Source: Pseudobutyrivibrio ruminis (GTDB lineage Bacteria > Bacillota > Clostridia > Lachnospirales > Lachnospiraceae). Taken from it: DNA of 64,000 nucleotides. Positions 49,477 to 58,393 of the stretch are shown here, piece by piece. The stretch covers positions 23,032 through 87,031 of the forward strand of contig SVER01000013.1 of the NCBI GenBank assembly GCA_015057315.1, written 5' to 3'. The notes under the pieces were generated by a model. The model made no database searches. It worked only from the letters and a program-made list of their open reading frames with translations, and was not told the DNA's origin. Numbering within the stretch: position 1 is the first letter of the stretch; every line of letters starts with the position of its first letter. The position numbers were made by a program, and so were the translations under genes.

Positions 49477-50519
49477 TGGAAATCAGTGAAGTTGTAGACT
49501 TTTTACGAACATATAATGGTCCTAAGATAAGGCTGATGGAGGTGTGCGGAAGCCATACTCATGCTATAGCAAAGCATGGTATCAGGGATATCCTTTCACC
49601 TAATATTGAGCTTTTGTCAGGCCCAGGGTGTCCGGTGTGCGTTACACCTACAGCTTATATTGATAAGCTGATAGAGCTTAGCCTTGAGGAGAACACTACA
49701 GTTGCCACCTTTGGCGATTTGCTGAGAGTGCCAGGCTCTAAGGAGAGCCTTAACGAGGCTAAGGGCAGAGGCGGCTCGGTGGAGATGGTTTATTCTCCAA
49801 TGGATGTGTTAGGCCTTGCCAAGGAACATCCTGATAAGAATTACGTGTTTGCAGCAGTTGGGTTTGAAACCACAGCACCAGTGTATACATTGCTTTTAGA
49901 TAATGCAATCGCCCTTAATCTTACAAACGTTCGTATTCTTACAGCCCTTAAGACTATGCCAGGGGCTATTTCATATCTCTGCGATAACGGAGCTGCTATA
50001 GATGGTTTTATTGCACCAGGTCACGTAAGCGCTGTTACAGGTGCAGATTATTTTAATGATTTAGCAGCCAAGTATCAGATACCATTTGCAGTGTCTGGCT
50101 TTGGTGACCAGGAGCTTGTTATTGCAATATACGGCCTGGTTCAGATGGTTATTAAGAAACAGCCACAGGTAAAGAACTACTATACATCTGTAGTTGATGC
50201 AGGTCAGAATGAAATCATCACTGCTCAGCTTAACAAATATTTCGAGCCAGCAGATGTGGTATGGCGCGGCATGGGTGTTATCCCAGGCTCAGGCTTGATG
50301 CTAAAGGACGAATACAAGAGGTTTGATGCAGGCAGCGCAGGATTAGATGAGGACAATAAGCGCAACAAGGCATGCCGCTGCGGCGACATCCTTATGGGTA
50401 AAGCAAAGCCTTCGGATTGCCCACTCTTTGGCAAAGTATGCACCCCTATGTCACCAGAGGGTGCCTGCATGGTTTCCGAAGAAGGTAGCTGCTTCAACGC
50501 CTACCTCGTACGTCGTTAA
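49476..50519 (+). CDS. hypD: Hydrogenase maturation protein HypD
   Basis: A 347-residue scaffold for Fe(CN)2CO assembly with HypC and HypE. Conserved segments are MEVCGSHTHAIAKHG, LLSGPGCPVCVTP and FAAVGFETTAP. The C-terminal cysteines of the [4Fe-4S] site are in CRCGDILMGKAKPSDCPLF, GKVCTPMSPEGACMV and GSCFNAYL. Length is normal. It begins on the stop codon of hypC. A 150-base spacer with a long hairpin separates it from hypE. Confidence 0.96.
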   Translation: MEISEVVDFLRTYNGPKIRLMEVCGSHTHAIAKHGIRDILSPNIELLSGPGCPVCVTPTAYIDKLIELSLEENTTVATFGDLLRVPGSKESLNEAKGRGGSVEMVYSPMDVLGLAKEHPDKNYVFAAVGFETTAPVYTLLLDNAIALNLTNVRILTALKTMPGAISYLCDNGAAIDGFIAPGHVSAVTGADYFNDLAAKYQIPFAVSGFGDQELVIAIYGLVQMVIKKQPQVKNYYTSVVDAGQNEIITAQLNKYFEPADVVWRGMGVIPGSGLMLKDEYKRFDAGSAGLDEDNKRNKACRCGDILMGKAKPSDCPLFGKVCTPMSPEGACMVSEEGSCFNAYLVRR

Positions 50520-50572
50520 CACGAAAAAATATCTATTAGATACGTTATAATAATTAAGTGAGCGTTGTAGTT

Positions 50573-50631
50573 AACAAGCTATCATAATTCTGAAGGAGAC
50601 ATCAGTCGACGTAAGAATTATGATGCTTGTT
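50573..50631 (+). other. Long stem-loop between hypD and hypE
   Basis: AACAAGC-T-ATCATAATTCT (50573-50591) and AGAATTATGATGCTTGTT (50614-50631) pair over 18 bp with one bulged T, closing a 22-base loop that contains GAAGGAGACATCAG. No T-run follows, so it is not a standard terminator. It could set hypE expression or protect the upstream transcript. Confidence 0.7.
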
Positions 50632-50668
50632 AGCGTAACGAAGCGGACTAAAGTAGTGGAGATATAAA

Positions 50669-51670
50669 ATGGAAAAAATTATTATGGAGCATGGCTCAGG
50701 CGGCCGTGCCACAGGAGAATTAATTAGAGAGATTTTTGAGGCACAGTTTAATAGTGATGTGCTTTCTGAGATGGAGGATGCAGCAGTTGTCCCAGGTGAT
50801 GCCACAATTGCCATGACAACAGATAGCTTTGTGGTTACTCCACTGGAGTTCCCAGGCGGAGATATAGGTCATCTTTGCATCTGCGGAACAGTAAATGATT
50901 TGTGTATGAGAGGCGCTGTTCCTAAATATATTACTTGCGGCTTTATTCTTGAAGAGGGAGCCGATGTTGAGACTCTTAGAAGACTAGTTAAGTCTATGGC
51001 AGACACTGCAAATGAAGCAGGTGTCAAGATTGTCGCCGGTGATACAAAGGTTATCGAAGGAAACGGCGGAATTTATATTAACACAGCCGGTGTTGGATTT
51101 GTTCCAAAGGGTGTTGATATTAAGGCAAAGAACGCCACAGCAGGTGATGCAATCATTGTATCTGGAAATGTAGGCGACCACCACGCTACAGTTCTTAGCC
51201 AGAGAATGGGCATTAAGAATACTATAGTTAGTGATAATGCACCACTTCAGGAGATGGTAGGAAAGCTTACTTCAAATAACATTCCTGTTCATGTGTTAAG
51301 GGATGTTACAAGAGGCGGACTTGCTACAGTATTAAAGGAGCTTGCATTATCTAGTAGCCTTACATTTGAGATTGCTCAGGATAGTCTTCCAGTGGACCCT
51401 CAGGTTCAGTCATTCTGTGGATTGCTGGGACTTGACCCACTTTATATGGGTAACGAAGGCAAGATGGTTGCCATTGTTCCTAATGAGTATGCTGATAAGG
51501 CAGTAGAGCTTATTAAGAGTAGTAAGTACGGAGAAAATGCCTGCATCATTGGCGAAGTTAAGACTCCTGTTGATGATTCTGAAAAGGGCGCCCTGGTTAT
51601 GAAAACTAAAATCGGAGGACGTAGATTCTTAGATATTCTCCAAGGTGAAGGACTGCCTAGAATTTGCTAA
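50669..51670 (+). CDS. hypE: Hydrogenase maturation protein HypE
   Basis: A 333-residue PurM-like ATPase that dehydrates the thiocarboxamide on its C-terminal cysteine to thiocyanate, completing CN synthesis with HypF. The start MEKIIMEHGSGGRATGELI and the C-terminus LPRIC (the acceptor Cys is the last residue) are diagnostic. EDAAVVPGD and TDSFVVTP belong to the ATP site. GTGGAGATATAAA precedes the ATG. hypA, hypB and hydrogenase structural genes are not in the window. Confidence 0.96.
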   Translation: MEKIIMEHGSGGRATGELIREIFEAQFNSDVLSEMEDAAVVPGDATIAMTTDSFVVTPLEFPGGDIGHLCICGTVNDLCMRGAVPKYITCGFILEEGADVETLRRLVKSMADTANEAGVKIVAGDTKVIEGNGGIYINTAGVGFVPKGVDIKAKNATAGDAIIVSGNVGDHHATVLSQRMGIKNTIVSDNAPLQEMVGKLTSNNIPVHVLRDVTRGGLATVLKELALSSSLTFEIAQDSLPVDPQVQSFCGLLGLDPLYMGNEGKMVAIVPNEYADKAVELIKSSKYGENACIIGEVKTPVDDSEKGALVMKTKIGGRRFLDILQGEGLPRIC

Positions 51671-51783
51671 AAATATGCCTCACACCTGCTTTTAGTCACT
51701 AAAAGTTCATACTTAGTTCGATAGATGTTGTGCTATAATAACCTTAAATCATCCATTAACGAAAACAGTGAGGAGGATGACCT

Positions 51784-52167
51784 TTGGGAAAAACAGTACT
51801 GGTAGTTGACGACTCTAAGTTCATGAGGGCTGTCGTCAAAGGCGAAGTTGAAAAAAATGGCTGTACTGTTGTAGCTGAAGCCGATTGTTCTGATGCAGCG
51901 GTGGAAAGGTACAAGGAGTTAAAGCCTGATATAGTAACGATGGACATTACCATGACTGTAGATGGCCATACTATTGGACGTAGTTCTAATGGTATCGATG
52001 CTATTAAACAGATTATTGAATTTGATCCAGATGCAAAGATACTAGTTGTTAGTGCTATGGGTCAAAAGTGTTATGTTATCGAAGCTATTGAGGCAGGGGC
52101 TAAGGATTTTGTTATTAAACCTTTTGATGAAGTTAGATTTGCAGAGGCGTTAGCGCATTTCAAATGA
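51784..52167 (+). CDS. CheY-like single-domain response regulator with a loop insertion
   Basis: A 127-residue receiver domain with no output domain. VVDDSKFMR holds the acidic pair, TMDITM the phospho-acceptor Asp54, VVSAM the switch Ser and VIKPFDE the conserved Lys. After Asp54 the usual P-x-M-D-G is replaced by TVDGHTIGRSSNG, about eight residues longer and without the Pro. The start is a TTG at 51784 with GAGGAGG upstream; no ATG is available. No chemotaxis genes are adjacent. A terminator follows, so it is monocistronic. Confidence 0.85.
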   Translation: MGKTVLVVDDSKFMRAVVKGEVEKNGCTVVAEADCSDAAVERYKELKPDIVTMDITMTVDGHTIGRSSNGIDAIKQIIEFDPDAKILVVSAMGQKCYVIEAIEAGAKDFVIKPFDEVRFAEALAHFK

Positions 52168-52186
52168 GAATTTAATAGTGTGTAAG

Positions 52187-52213
52187 GAGGCTGCTTAGGC
52201 GGTCTCTTTTTTT
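52187..52213 (+). terminator. Terminator of the CheY-like gene
   Basis: GAGGCTGC and GCGGTCTC pair over 8 bp with two G-T positions around TTAG, followed by seven T. Confidence 0.75.
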
Positions 52214-52462
52214 GAGCACAAAAATTGTTAACTGAGGCGTATCGGGAAACTAATTGTGTAAAATGATTATCCATACACAACCGCTACAAAATGCATTAAA
52301 AAGAAAAAGACCGAAAAATCGGTCTTTTTGAGGGGAGTATAAATAATTAATAAGGGTGAAACTAGGAAACTCCTAGTTACGAAAGCAATTATAATATAGA
52401 AACTCTGACATTGCAATAAAATAATCTGAATTTTAGCTGAAATTTATGAAAGAGTTATCAAA
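52214..52462. other. Spacer with a bidirectional terminator
   Basis: Apart from the hairpin at 52304-52330 I see nothing supported here. The remainder is AT-rich, with no frame that has a ribosome binding site. Confidence 0.4.
52304..52330. terminator. Bidirectional terminator between the CheY-like and DUF4015 genes
   Basis: AAAAAGACCG and CGGTCTTTTT pair perfectly over 10 bp around AAAAAT. It works in both directions and probably ends the minus-strand DUF4015 gene. Confidence 0.85.
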
Positions 52463-53623
52463 CTATTTTATAGCTAATCCATCTGAGGAATAATTACTTT
52501 TAGAATTCCATAAAATCCACTCTTCATACCCAGACTCGTATACAGCGTCTATTTGTTTTCTGATAGCATCACCATCATATTCCAAGTAGCCCTCTACCCA
52601 TGTGGCCGTAAAGGCCTGAAGCCAGGGACGTATGACGGCACACTCTGATTCGGGTACATCTGCCAAAACCTTCTTAGAACCATCAAGTGCATAGAAAATA
52701 GTATCGTGAGGGTTGGCATCTGGTGTTTCTAGTCCAAATTCTCCAGATGCATAATGGGATGGATAAACCATAGGACATATACAATCTAAGGATGAGGCAA
52801 GCTGTTTGTAATCCTGCCCAATATGTCTGGAATCAAGGGAACTTTTTATAATAGTTCCAAAAACATCTGCCGTAACAGGCACGCCATCCTTATGAAGGGT
52901 ATCAGATATTTTTATAACGAAATCGTTAATATATTTTTGCCTGCTTTCGTCATCAGATGGAGAGCCATAATAAGCTTTATCAGCATTAACACCTACAGGA
53001 AAACGTACATAATCTAGCTGGATTTCGTCAAAGCCTAATTCACCACAGGTTTGTGCAATGCTTATTATGTAATCCCAAACCTCTTGCTTACAAGGGTTAA
53101 CCCAGGCATTGCCACCTGCATCTGTTACAGCATCACCTTCTAGGGTGCGAAGTCCAAGCTCAGGCTTTGCTGAAGCCAGTATAGGATCTTTGAAACAAGG
53201 AATTCTGCCAATTACATATATGTTGTTGTCCTTCAGCTTTTTCATTAGAGCTTTAATATCGTGAATATAAGGAATGCAAGCACCAGTTTCTATCACATCA
53301 GGATTGTCCATATTAAAGGAAATATTGCCATTATCATCCTTCACATCTAATACGATGGCATTAAGCTCTGTATCGTTAATAAGCTTTATAATGTCATCCA
53401 TCCTTTCGGTGCCAGCGGTAGGGCCTGTAACATAAATGCCTCTTACCTTAGGATGGTTTTCTTTATATTTTGCCAAGCTAAAACCATTGGAAGAAGATTC
53501 ATCGGAAATGTCTGCAAGTTCTGTTACCTTAGGGTCGCCAACAACTTTTGGACATTTGATAGAATATGTGAAACAAAGTATTAAAAACAATGCAATTATG
53601 CCGGCTGATATTAGTCTTTTCAT
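52463..53623 (-). CDS. Putative glycoside hydrolase, DUF4015 family, exported
   Basis: A 386-residue protein with an N-terminal hydrophobic signal/anchor (RLISAGIIALFLILCFTYS) and a TIM-barrel domain of the DUF4015 putative glycosidase family: VRGIYVTGPTAG, NAIVLDVKDDNG, LGFDEIQLDYVRFP, VTADVFGT and CPMVYPSHY. Conserved acids in DYVRFP and DVFG are the likely catalytic ones. The substrate is unknown, and a cell-wall or extracellular polysaccharide is likely. The ATG at 53623 is five bases from GGGAG; the ATG three bases earlier is too close. Confidence 0.88.
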   Translation of the reverse strand: MKRLISAGIIALFLILCFTYSIKCPKVVGDPKVTELADISDESSSNGFSLAKYKENHPKVRGIYVTGPTAGTERMDDIIKLINDTELNAIVLDVKDDNGNISFNMDNPDVIETGACIPYIHDIKALMKKLKDNNIYVIGRIPCFKDPILASAKPELGLRTLEGDAVTDAGGNAWVNPCKQEVWDYIISIAQTCGELGFDEIQLDYVRFPVGVNADKAYYGSPSDDESRQKYINDFVIKISDTLHKDGVPVTADVFGTIIKSSLDSRHIGQDYKQLASSLDCICPMVYPSHYASGEFGLETPDANPHDTIFYALDGSKKVLADVPESECAVIRPWLQAFTATWVEGYLEYDGDAIRKQIDAVYESGYEEWILWNSKSNYSSDGLAIK

Positions 53624-53806
53624 CATAACTCCCTTAACTTCAAGTATTATACAAATAATATATCAATTATTGAAACTAAAAACCACTGTCACCGTGATTT
53701 TTCTGTGGTATGAAGCAGTGAAAAAAGCTATAATATGATAATAGGGTCTAATGGCAATTTGATAAATGCCACATAGGACAAATAATAGTTATATAGAAAG
53801 AAATAT

Positions 53807-54958
53807 ATGAGAACAGATATTTACACAATCAGCTGCCCATGCCACTTTGGCCTTGAGGCACCACTTAAAAGAGAAATATATGATTTGGGGTACGACATAA
53901 CAGAGGTTACCGATGGCCGTGTTACCTTTACAGGTGATGCAGAGGCTATCTGCAGGGCTAACATCCATCTGCGCTGCGCAGAGCGTGTTCTGGTAGAGGT
54001 TGGCAGGTTCCATGCTACCACCTTTGAGGAGCTGTTTCAGGGGATTAAGGCTTTGCCTTGGGAGAATTACATCCCTAAGGATGGCAAATTCTGGGTCACT
54101 AAGGCTACATCTGTTAAGAGCAAGCTATTTTCTCTTACAGATATTCAGTCCATTGTTAAGAAAGCCATGGTAGAGAGAATGAAATCCTACTACGATATCA
54201 CCTGGTTTGAGGAAACTGGGGCAGATTATCCTGTGAGGATATTCTTACTTAAGGATGATGTTGTGGTTACACTTGATTCTACAGGCACACCTCTTCACAA
54301 AAGGGGCTACAGAACCTACACCAGCAAGGCTCCATTGTCTGAGACTATGGCGGCAGCTCTTATTCAGCTTACACCTTGGCATCCAGATAGAATTCTTGTT
54401 GACCCATTCTGCGGTTCAGGCACATTTCTTATTGAGGCAGCCATGATTGCGGCAAACATCGCACCTGGCCTTAACAGGGATTTTACATCTATGGATTGGG
54501 ACAATCTTATTGATGCTAAAATCTGGAAGGATTGCTTTGATGAAGCCAGGGCAGATGTGGACACATCTGTAGAATGTGACCTGCAGGGCTTTGATATTGA
54601 CCCTGAGATGGTTAAGATTGCAAGGCTTAATGCCAAGCAGGCTGGGGTAGATCACATGATTCACTTCCAGACCAGGGATGTGGGAGATTTACGTCATCCT
54701 AAGAAATACGGATTCATACTTACTAATCCACCATATGGTGAGAGACTTGAAGACAAGAAGGATTTGCCTGAGCTTTACGGAAAGCTTGGTGATGCCTATA
54801 AGGCACTTGATAGCTGGTCTATGTATGTAATCACCAGCTATGAGGATGCACCTAAGTATATCGGAAGAAAGGCAGATAAGAATCGCAAAATATATAATGG
54901 AATGATAAAGACATATTTTTATCAGTTTTTGGGACCTAAACCTAAAAAGAAGGGCTAA
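53807..54958 (+). CDS. THUMP-domain 23S rRNA methyltransferase, RlmL/YpsC type
   Basis: A 383-residue N2-guanine methyltransferase for 23S rRNA (RlmL-like). It has an N-terminal ferredoxin-like and THUMP region (CPCHFGLEAPLKREI, FQGIKALPWENYI), then a Rossmann methyltransferase with SAM motif VDPFCGSGTFLIEAA and catalytic LTNPPYGERL. GAAAGAAATAT precedes the ATG. It heads a run of six closely spaced or overlapping genes ending at 60357. Confidence 0.93.
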   Translation: MRTDIYTISCPCHFGLEAPLKREIYDLGYDITEVTDGRVTFTGDAEAICRANIHLRCAERVLVEVGRFHATTFEELFQGIKALPWENYIPKDGKFWVTKATSVKSKLFSLTDIQSIVKKAMVERMKSYYDITWFEETGADYPVRIFLLKDDVVVTLDSTGTPLHKRGYRTYTSKAPLSETMAAALIQLTPWHPDRILVDPFCGSGTFLIEAAMIAANIAPGLNRDFTSMDWDNLIDAKIWKDCFDEARADVDTSVECDLQGFDIDPEMVKIARLNAKQAGVDHMIHFQTRDVGDLRHPKKYGFILTNPPYGERLEDKKDLPELYGKLGDAYKALDSWSMYVITSYEDAPKYIGRKADKNRKIYNGMIKTYFYQFLGPKPKKKG

Positions 54959-54964
54959 TAATAA

Positions 54965-56725
54965 ATGAAACTTTCCAAGAGATTTTTGGTTTTTACAATA
55001 ATCATTGCGTTTGTATTGATTTGGAAATTGAATAATTGGAATGATAGATATGCAGCGGTAGAGGCATTTAGAGGGGCAACACTTAACGAGGACGTGTTGT
55101 ATCCTTTGATGTCTAAGAATCTTAATGATGCAGGCCAGCTCAAAGTATATGTTAATGGGGAACAATTGGCATCAACCCAATCTAATATTATGCTTGATGA
55201 TGGTCTTAATCCTGTGGGCTCACTTAATTTTATCCGCTCACAGCTTAAGGGCTCCGCATTCATGGAGGACGAAAACAGCGCTGTAGTACAGATTACAAAT
55301 AATATCTATGAATTTATTGATGGTAATCTTACAGCTACAGAAAACGGTGATGATATGGAGCTTGCCATCGCTCCTTCCCTACATCTTGGAGAGTTATACA
55401 TTGGACTTGAGGATTTGTGTAATGTGTTTGATTATGAATACAGTTACGACAAATCTGCTTACACAGTAACAATTGATTTTGATAAATCCCCTAGACTTCC
55501 TTCAAAATACGATTTACGAAGTGTCAACAGGGTAAGCACAATCAGAAATCAGGGCTCTACTGCCACATGCTGGGCATGTGCATCCCTTGAGGCATTGGAG
55601 TCGTCACTTTTGCCTGCTAAGCCATATCTGTTTTCTGTGGATTCCATGATTAACGAGAACAGCTTTGGGTTAGATGAATCTGCAGGTGGAAAATATACAA
55701 TGGCTCTTGCCTACCTTCTTTCATGGCAGGGACCATCAATAGAGACTAATGCATCCACAAACAGCATAATCTCTAATCTTAAATCTAATGATGAAAAATC
55801 TCAGCCGCAGATACATTTGCAGGAGGCTCATTTTTATGATTCGGAGAATCTGGATGAGATAAAGCAGGCAGTGTACCAGTACGGTGGAGTATCTTCATCT
55901 ATCTATGCTAGTGTTGCCACATCCAATCTTACCCGCTCTAGCAGCTATAATATAAGGACAAATTCTTACTGCTACACAGGCAACTCAAAGCCTAATCATG
56001 ATGTTGTTATTATTGGTTGGGATGATAAATATCCTGCCGAGAATTTTAGCGAAGATGTGCCAAAGGATGGAGCCTTTATTTGCCAGAATAGCTGGGGCAC
56101 AGGCTTTGGGGATGATGGAGTTTTTTACATTTCCTATTATGATTCAAACATTGGAAACCAGGCAGTTTCTTATGTGTCTATAGATACCAATAATACCTAC
56201 AATTACATTTATCAAAGTGATTTGTGCGGTTGGGTTGGTCAGATTGGCTACAACAAGCAGTGGGCTTATGGAGCTAACACATTTGTTGCAGATGCAGACC
56301 AGCAGATAGAGGCAGCTGGATTTTATGCCCTTGGTAAGGATACCAGCTACCAGATTTATTTTGTTTCTAATTACGAAAATACAAGCACTCTTTCAGACAA
56401 GGAATTAGTAGCAGCTGGAACTGTCAGCAACAGAGGCTATTATACAATAAAGTTTAATTCAGCAAAGCCTGTGAAAAAGGGAGAAAGCTTTGCAATAGTT
56501 TTGTATGTTAATACTCCTGAGACTAAGCGTCCTCTTGCAGTGGAATATGCCACTGATAAGATGACTCAGGCAGTAGACATTACAGATGGAAAGGGCTTTA
56601 TCAGCAACAATGGATTAGATTGGGAAAATGTGGAGGATGCAGTTAAATCTAATCTTTGTATTAAAGCTTATGCAAATAATGTTATGGAGGTCTTCGAGGA
56701 GGAGACTAAAAAGGTAAGCAAGTAA
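54965..56725 (+). CDS. Membrane-anchored papain-family (C1) cysteine peptidase with lectin-like domain
   Basis: A 586-residue extracytoplasmic peptidase. An N-terminal anchor (RFLVFTIIIAFVLIW) is followed by a copper-amine-oxidase N-like stalk domain (about 55-170), then the papain domain: RNQGSTATCWACASLEAL (Cys202), NHDVVIIGWDD (His345) and CQNSWGTGFGDDG (Asn375). The C-terminal 180 residues form a beta-rich lectin-like domain seen in clostridial C1 peptidases. It presumably acts at the cell surface; the next gene is a cell-wall amidase whose ATG overlaps its stop (TAATG). Confidence 0.9.
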   Translation: MKLSKRFLVFTIIIAFVLIWKLNNWNDRYAAVEAFRGATLNEDVLYPLMSKNLNDAGQLKVYVNGEQLASTQSNIMLDDGLNPVGSLNFIRSQLKGSAFMEDENSAVVQITNNIYEFIDGNLTATENGDDMELAIAPSLHLGELYIGLEDLCNVFDYEYSYDKSAYTVTIDFDKSPRLPSKYDLRSVNRVSTIRNQGSTATCWACASLEALESSLLPAKPYLFSVDSMINENSFGLDESAGGKYTMALAYLLSWQGPSIETNASTNSIISNLKSNDEKSQPQIHLQEAHFYDSENLDEIKQAVYQYGGVSSSIYASVATSNLTRSSSYNIRTNSYCYTGNSKPNHDVVIIGWDDKYPAENFSEDVPKDGAFICQNSWGTGFGDDGVFYISYYDSNIGNQAVSYVSIDTNNTYNYIYQSDLCGWVGQIGYNKQWAYGANTFVADADQQIEAAGFYALGKDTSYQIYFVSNYENTSTLSDKELVAAGTVSNRGYYTIKFNSAKPVKKGESFAIVLYVNTPETKRPLAVEYATDKMTQAVDITDGKGFISNNGLDWENVEDAVKSNLCIKAYANNVMEVFEEETKKVSK

Positions 56726-57792
56726 TGGAACAGAAGGTAATGGGTGCCTTTACAGCCATAATCCTTGCTGTTGTTATAATCATGAGCTGCATACTTATTT
56801 ATGTGCCAAATATGCATATAATTGCACTTAAGATTGAAGACAGCAAGCTAACCGGAGGCAGGGTTTCCGTAATGGAAATGCTGAGAGCCTCGGATTTAGA
56901 GCTGAGAGGCGAGGGAGAAGAAACAAGAGATTCGGTGCTAAAGGGCCATCAGATTAGATTGACCCTGCCAAAGAATGTTACAAGTGCCAGCGTTAATATT
57001 GAGGATATTTATGTTGATAGAACGGTAGCTATTTCTATAAATGGTATTGGCAAGGATTATTTTGAGCAATATCCTATGAGGGGTGAATCAAATAACATTG
57101 TAGATATTACATACGACAGTGAAAATCTTTTGGGTGTTATTGAAATCACTTTGGATAAGGTGCTTGAGGCCAAGATGACATCTGAAGGTGAATTTATTTA
57201 TATAGATTTTGTTGACCCTCATGAAGTATATGACAAGATTGTTGTTGTAGATGCAGGCCACGGTGGCAATGTTCCCGGGGCAACTAAAATGGGGGTAAAT
57301 GAAAAAGATATCAATCTTGATATTGTTCTTGAATTAAAAAAGCTTTTTGATAGAAGTGGTAAAAATATTGGTGTATACTACACCCGTACAGATGATTCTA
57401 ATCCAGCCTTCGAAAATAGGGTAGGCCTGGCTAATGATTCAAATGCTGATATTTTCTTATCAGTTCACAACAATTCTACAGCCTCTGGTCGAATGTCATC
57501 CATCAACGGTTGTGAGGTAATGTATGAAGGCGGTGATTCCACAGGAGAATCAAAGGAGTTTGCCGAAACATGCCTTAACCATCTTCTAAAGGAGCTTGGA
57601 GCTAAATCAAAGGGAACTGTGGTAGGAGATGAGGTATACATTATTCGCATGTCCAAGGTGCCAGTTGCCCTTGTTGAAGTAGGATTTATGACTAATCAGA
57701 AGGAGCTTGAAAATCTTCAAGATAAAGAATATCAAAGAAAGGCGGCACAGGCGCTTTATGATGCGGTGCTAGAGTATTTAAATGAAAACTAA
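56725..57792 (+). CDS. N-acetylmuramoyl-L-alanine amidase (Amidase_3) with N-terminal beta domain
   Basis: A 355-residue exported cell-wall hydrolase with a signal anchor (FTAIILAVVIIMSCILIYV), an AMIN-like beta-rich domain (about 60-170) and a zinc amidase domain. Zinc and catalytic residues are visible in VVVDAGHGG (His179), NEKDINLDI (Glu193), FLSVHNNS and VALVEVGFMTN. It cleaves the amide between MurNAc and the stem peptide. The following gene starts inside its last codons, indicating coupling. Confidence 0.92.
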   Translation: MEQKVMGAFTAIILAVVIIMSCILIYVPNMHIIALKIEDSKLTGGRVSVMEMLRASDLELRGEGEETRDSVLKGHQIRLTLPKNVTSASVNIEDIYVDRTVAISINGIGKDYFEQYPMRGESNNIVDITYDSENLLGVIEITLDKVLEAKMTSEGEFIYIDFVDPHEVYDKIVVVDAGHGGNVPGATKMGVNEKDINLDIVLELKKLFDRSGKNIGVYYTRTDDSNPAFENRVGLANDSNADIFLSVHNNSTASGRMSSINGCEVMYEGGDSTGESKEFAETCLNHLLKELGAKSKGTVVGDEVYIIRMSKVPVALVEVGFMTNQKELENLQDKEYQRKAAQALYDAVLEYLNEN

Positions 57793-58393
57793 GATTATTT
57801 TTGCAACAGGTAACGCTAACAAGATGCGTGAGATTCGTGAGATTCTCGGGGAAGACAACTACGATATCAAGTCTATGAAGGAAGCAGGAATTGACTGCGA
57901 TATAGTAGAGGACGGAAGCACCTTTGAGGAAAATTCGCTGATTAAGGCTCGCGCTATTTCTGAATATGCTAAGGATGCTATTATTCTAGCAGATGATAGC
58001 GGCCTTGAAATCGATGCTCTAAACAAAGAGCCAGGTATTTATTCTGCAAGATACATGGGCGAGGATACATCTTATGATATAAAGAATGCAAATCTAATCG
58101 AAAGATTGGATGGAGTAAAAAAAGAGGACAGAGGGGCCAGATTCGTATGTGCTGTATCAGCAGTATTTCCTGATGGCAAGGAAGCTTGTGTGCGAGGCAC
58201 TATTGAGGGCTACATAGGCTACGAGCCAATGGGTGCAAACGGCTTCGGCTACGATCCAATCTTCTATCTATGGGATAAGGATGTGAGCACAGCCAGCATC
58301 AGCCCAGAGGAGAAGAATGCCATAAGCCACAGAGGCAAAGCTCTTAGAATGATAAAGGAAGAAATTGTTAAGCATGAAAATATTAGTTGTTAG
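57782..58393 (+). CDS. rdgB: XTP/dITP pyrophosphatase (RdgB/HAM1)
   Basis: Housecleaning nucleotidase of 203 residues that hydrolyses deaminated purine nucleoside triphosphates. Signature segments: FATGNANKMREIREIL, EDGSTFEENSLIKARA, ADDSGLEIDAL, GANGFGYDPIF and SHRGKAL. It overlaps the amidase end by 11 bases and the next gene by 20. Confidence 0.95.
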   Translation: MKTKIIFATGNANKMREIREILGEDNYDIKSMKEAGIDCDIVEDGSTFEENSLIKARAISEYAKDAIILADDSGLEIDALNKEPGIYSARYMGEDTSYDIKNANLIERLDGVKKEDRGARFVCAVSAVFPDGKEACVRGTIEGYIGYEPMGANGFGYDPIFYLWDKDVSTASISPEEKNAISHRGKALRMIKEEIVKHENISC

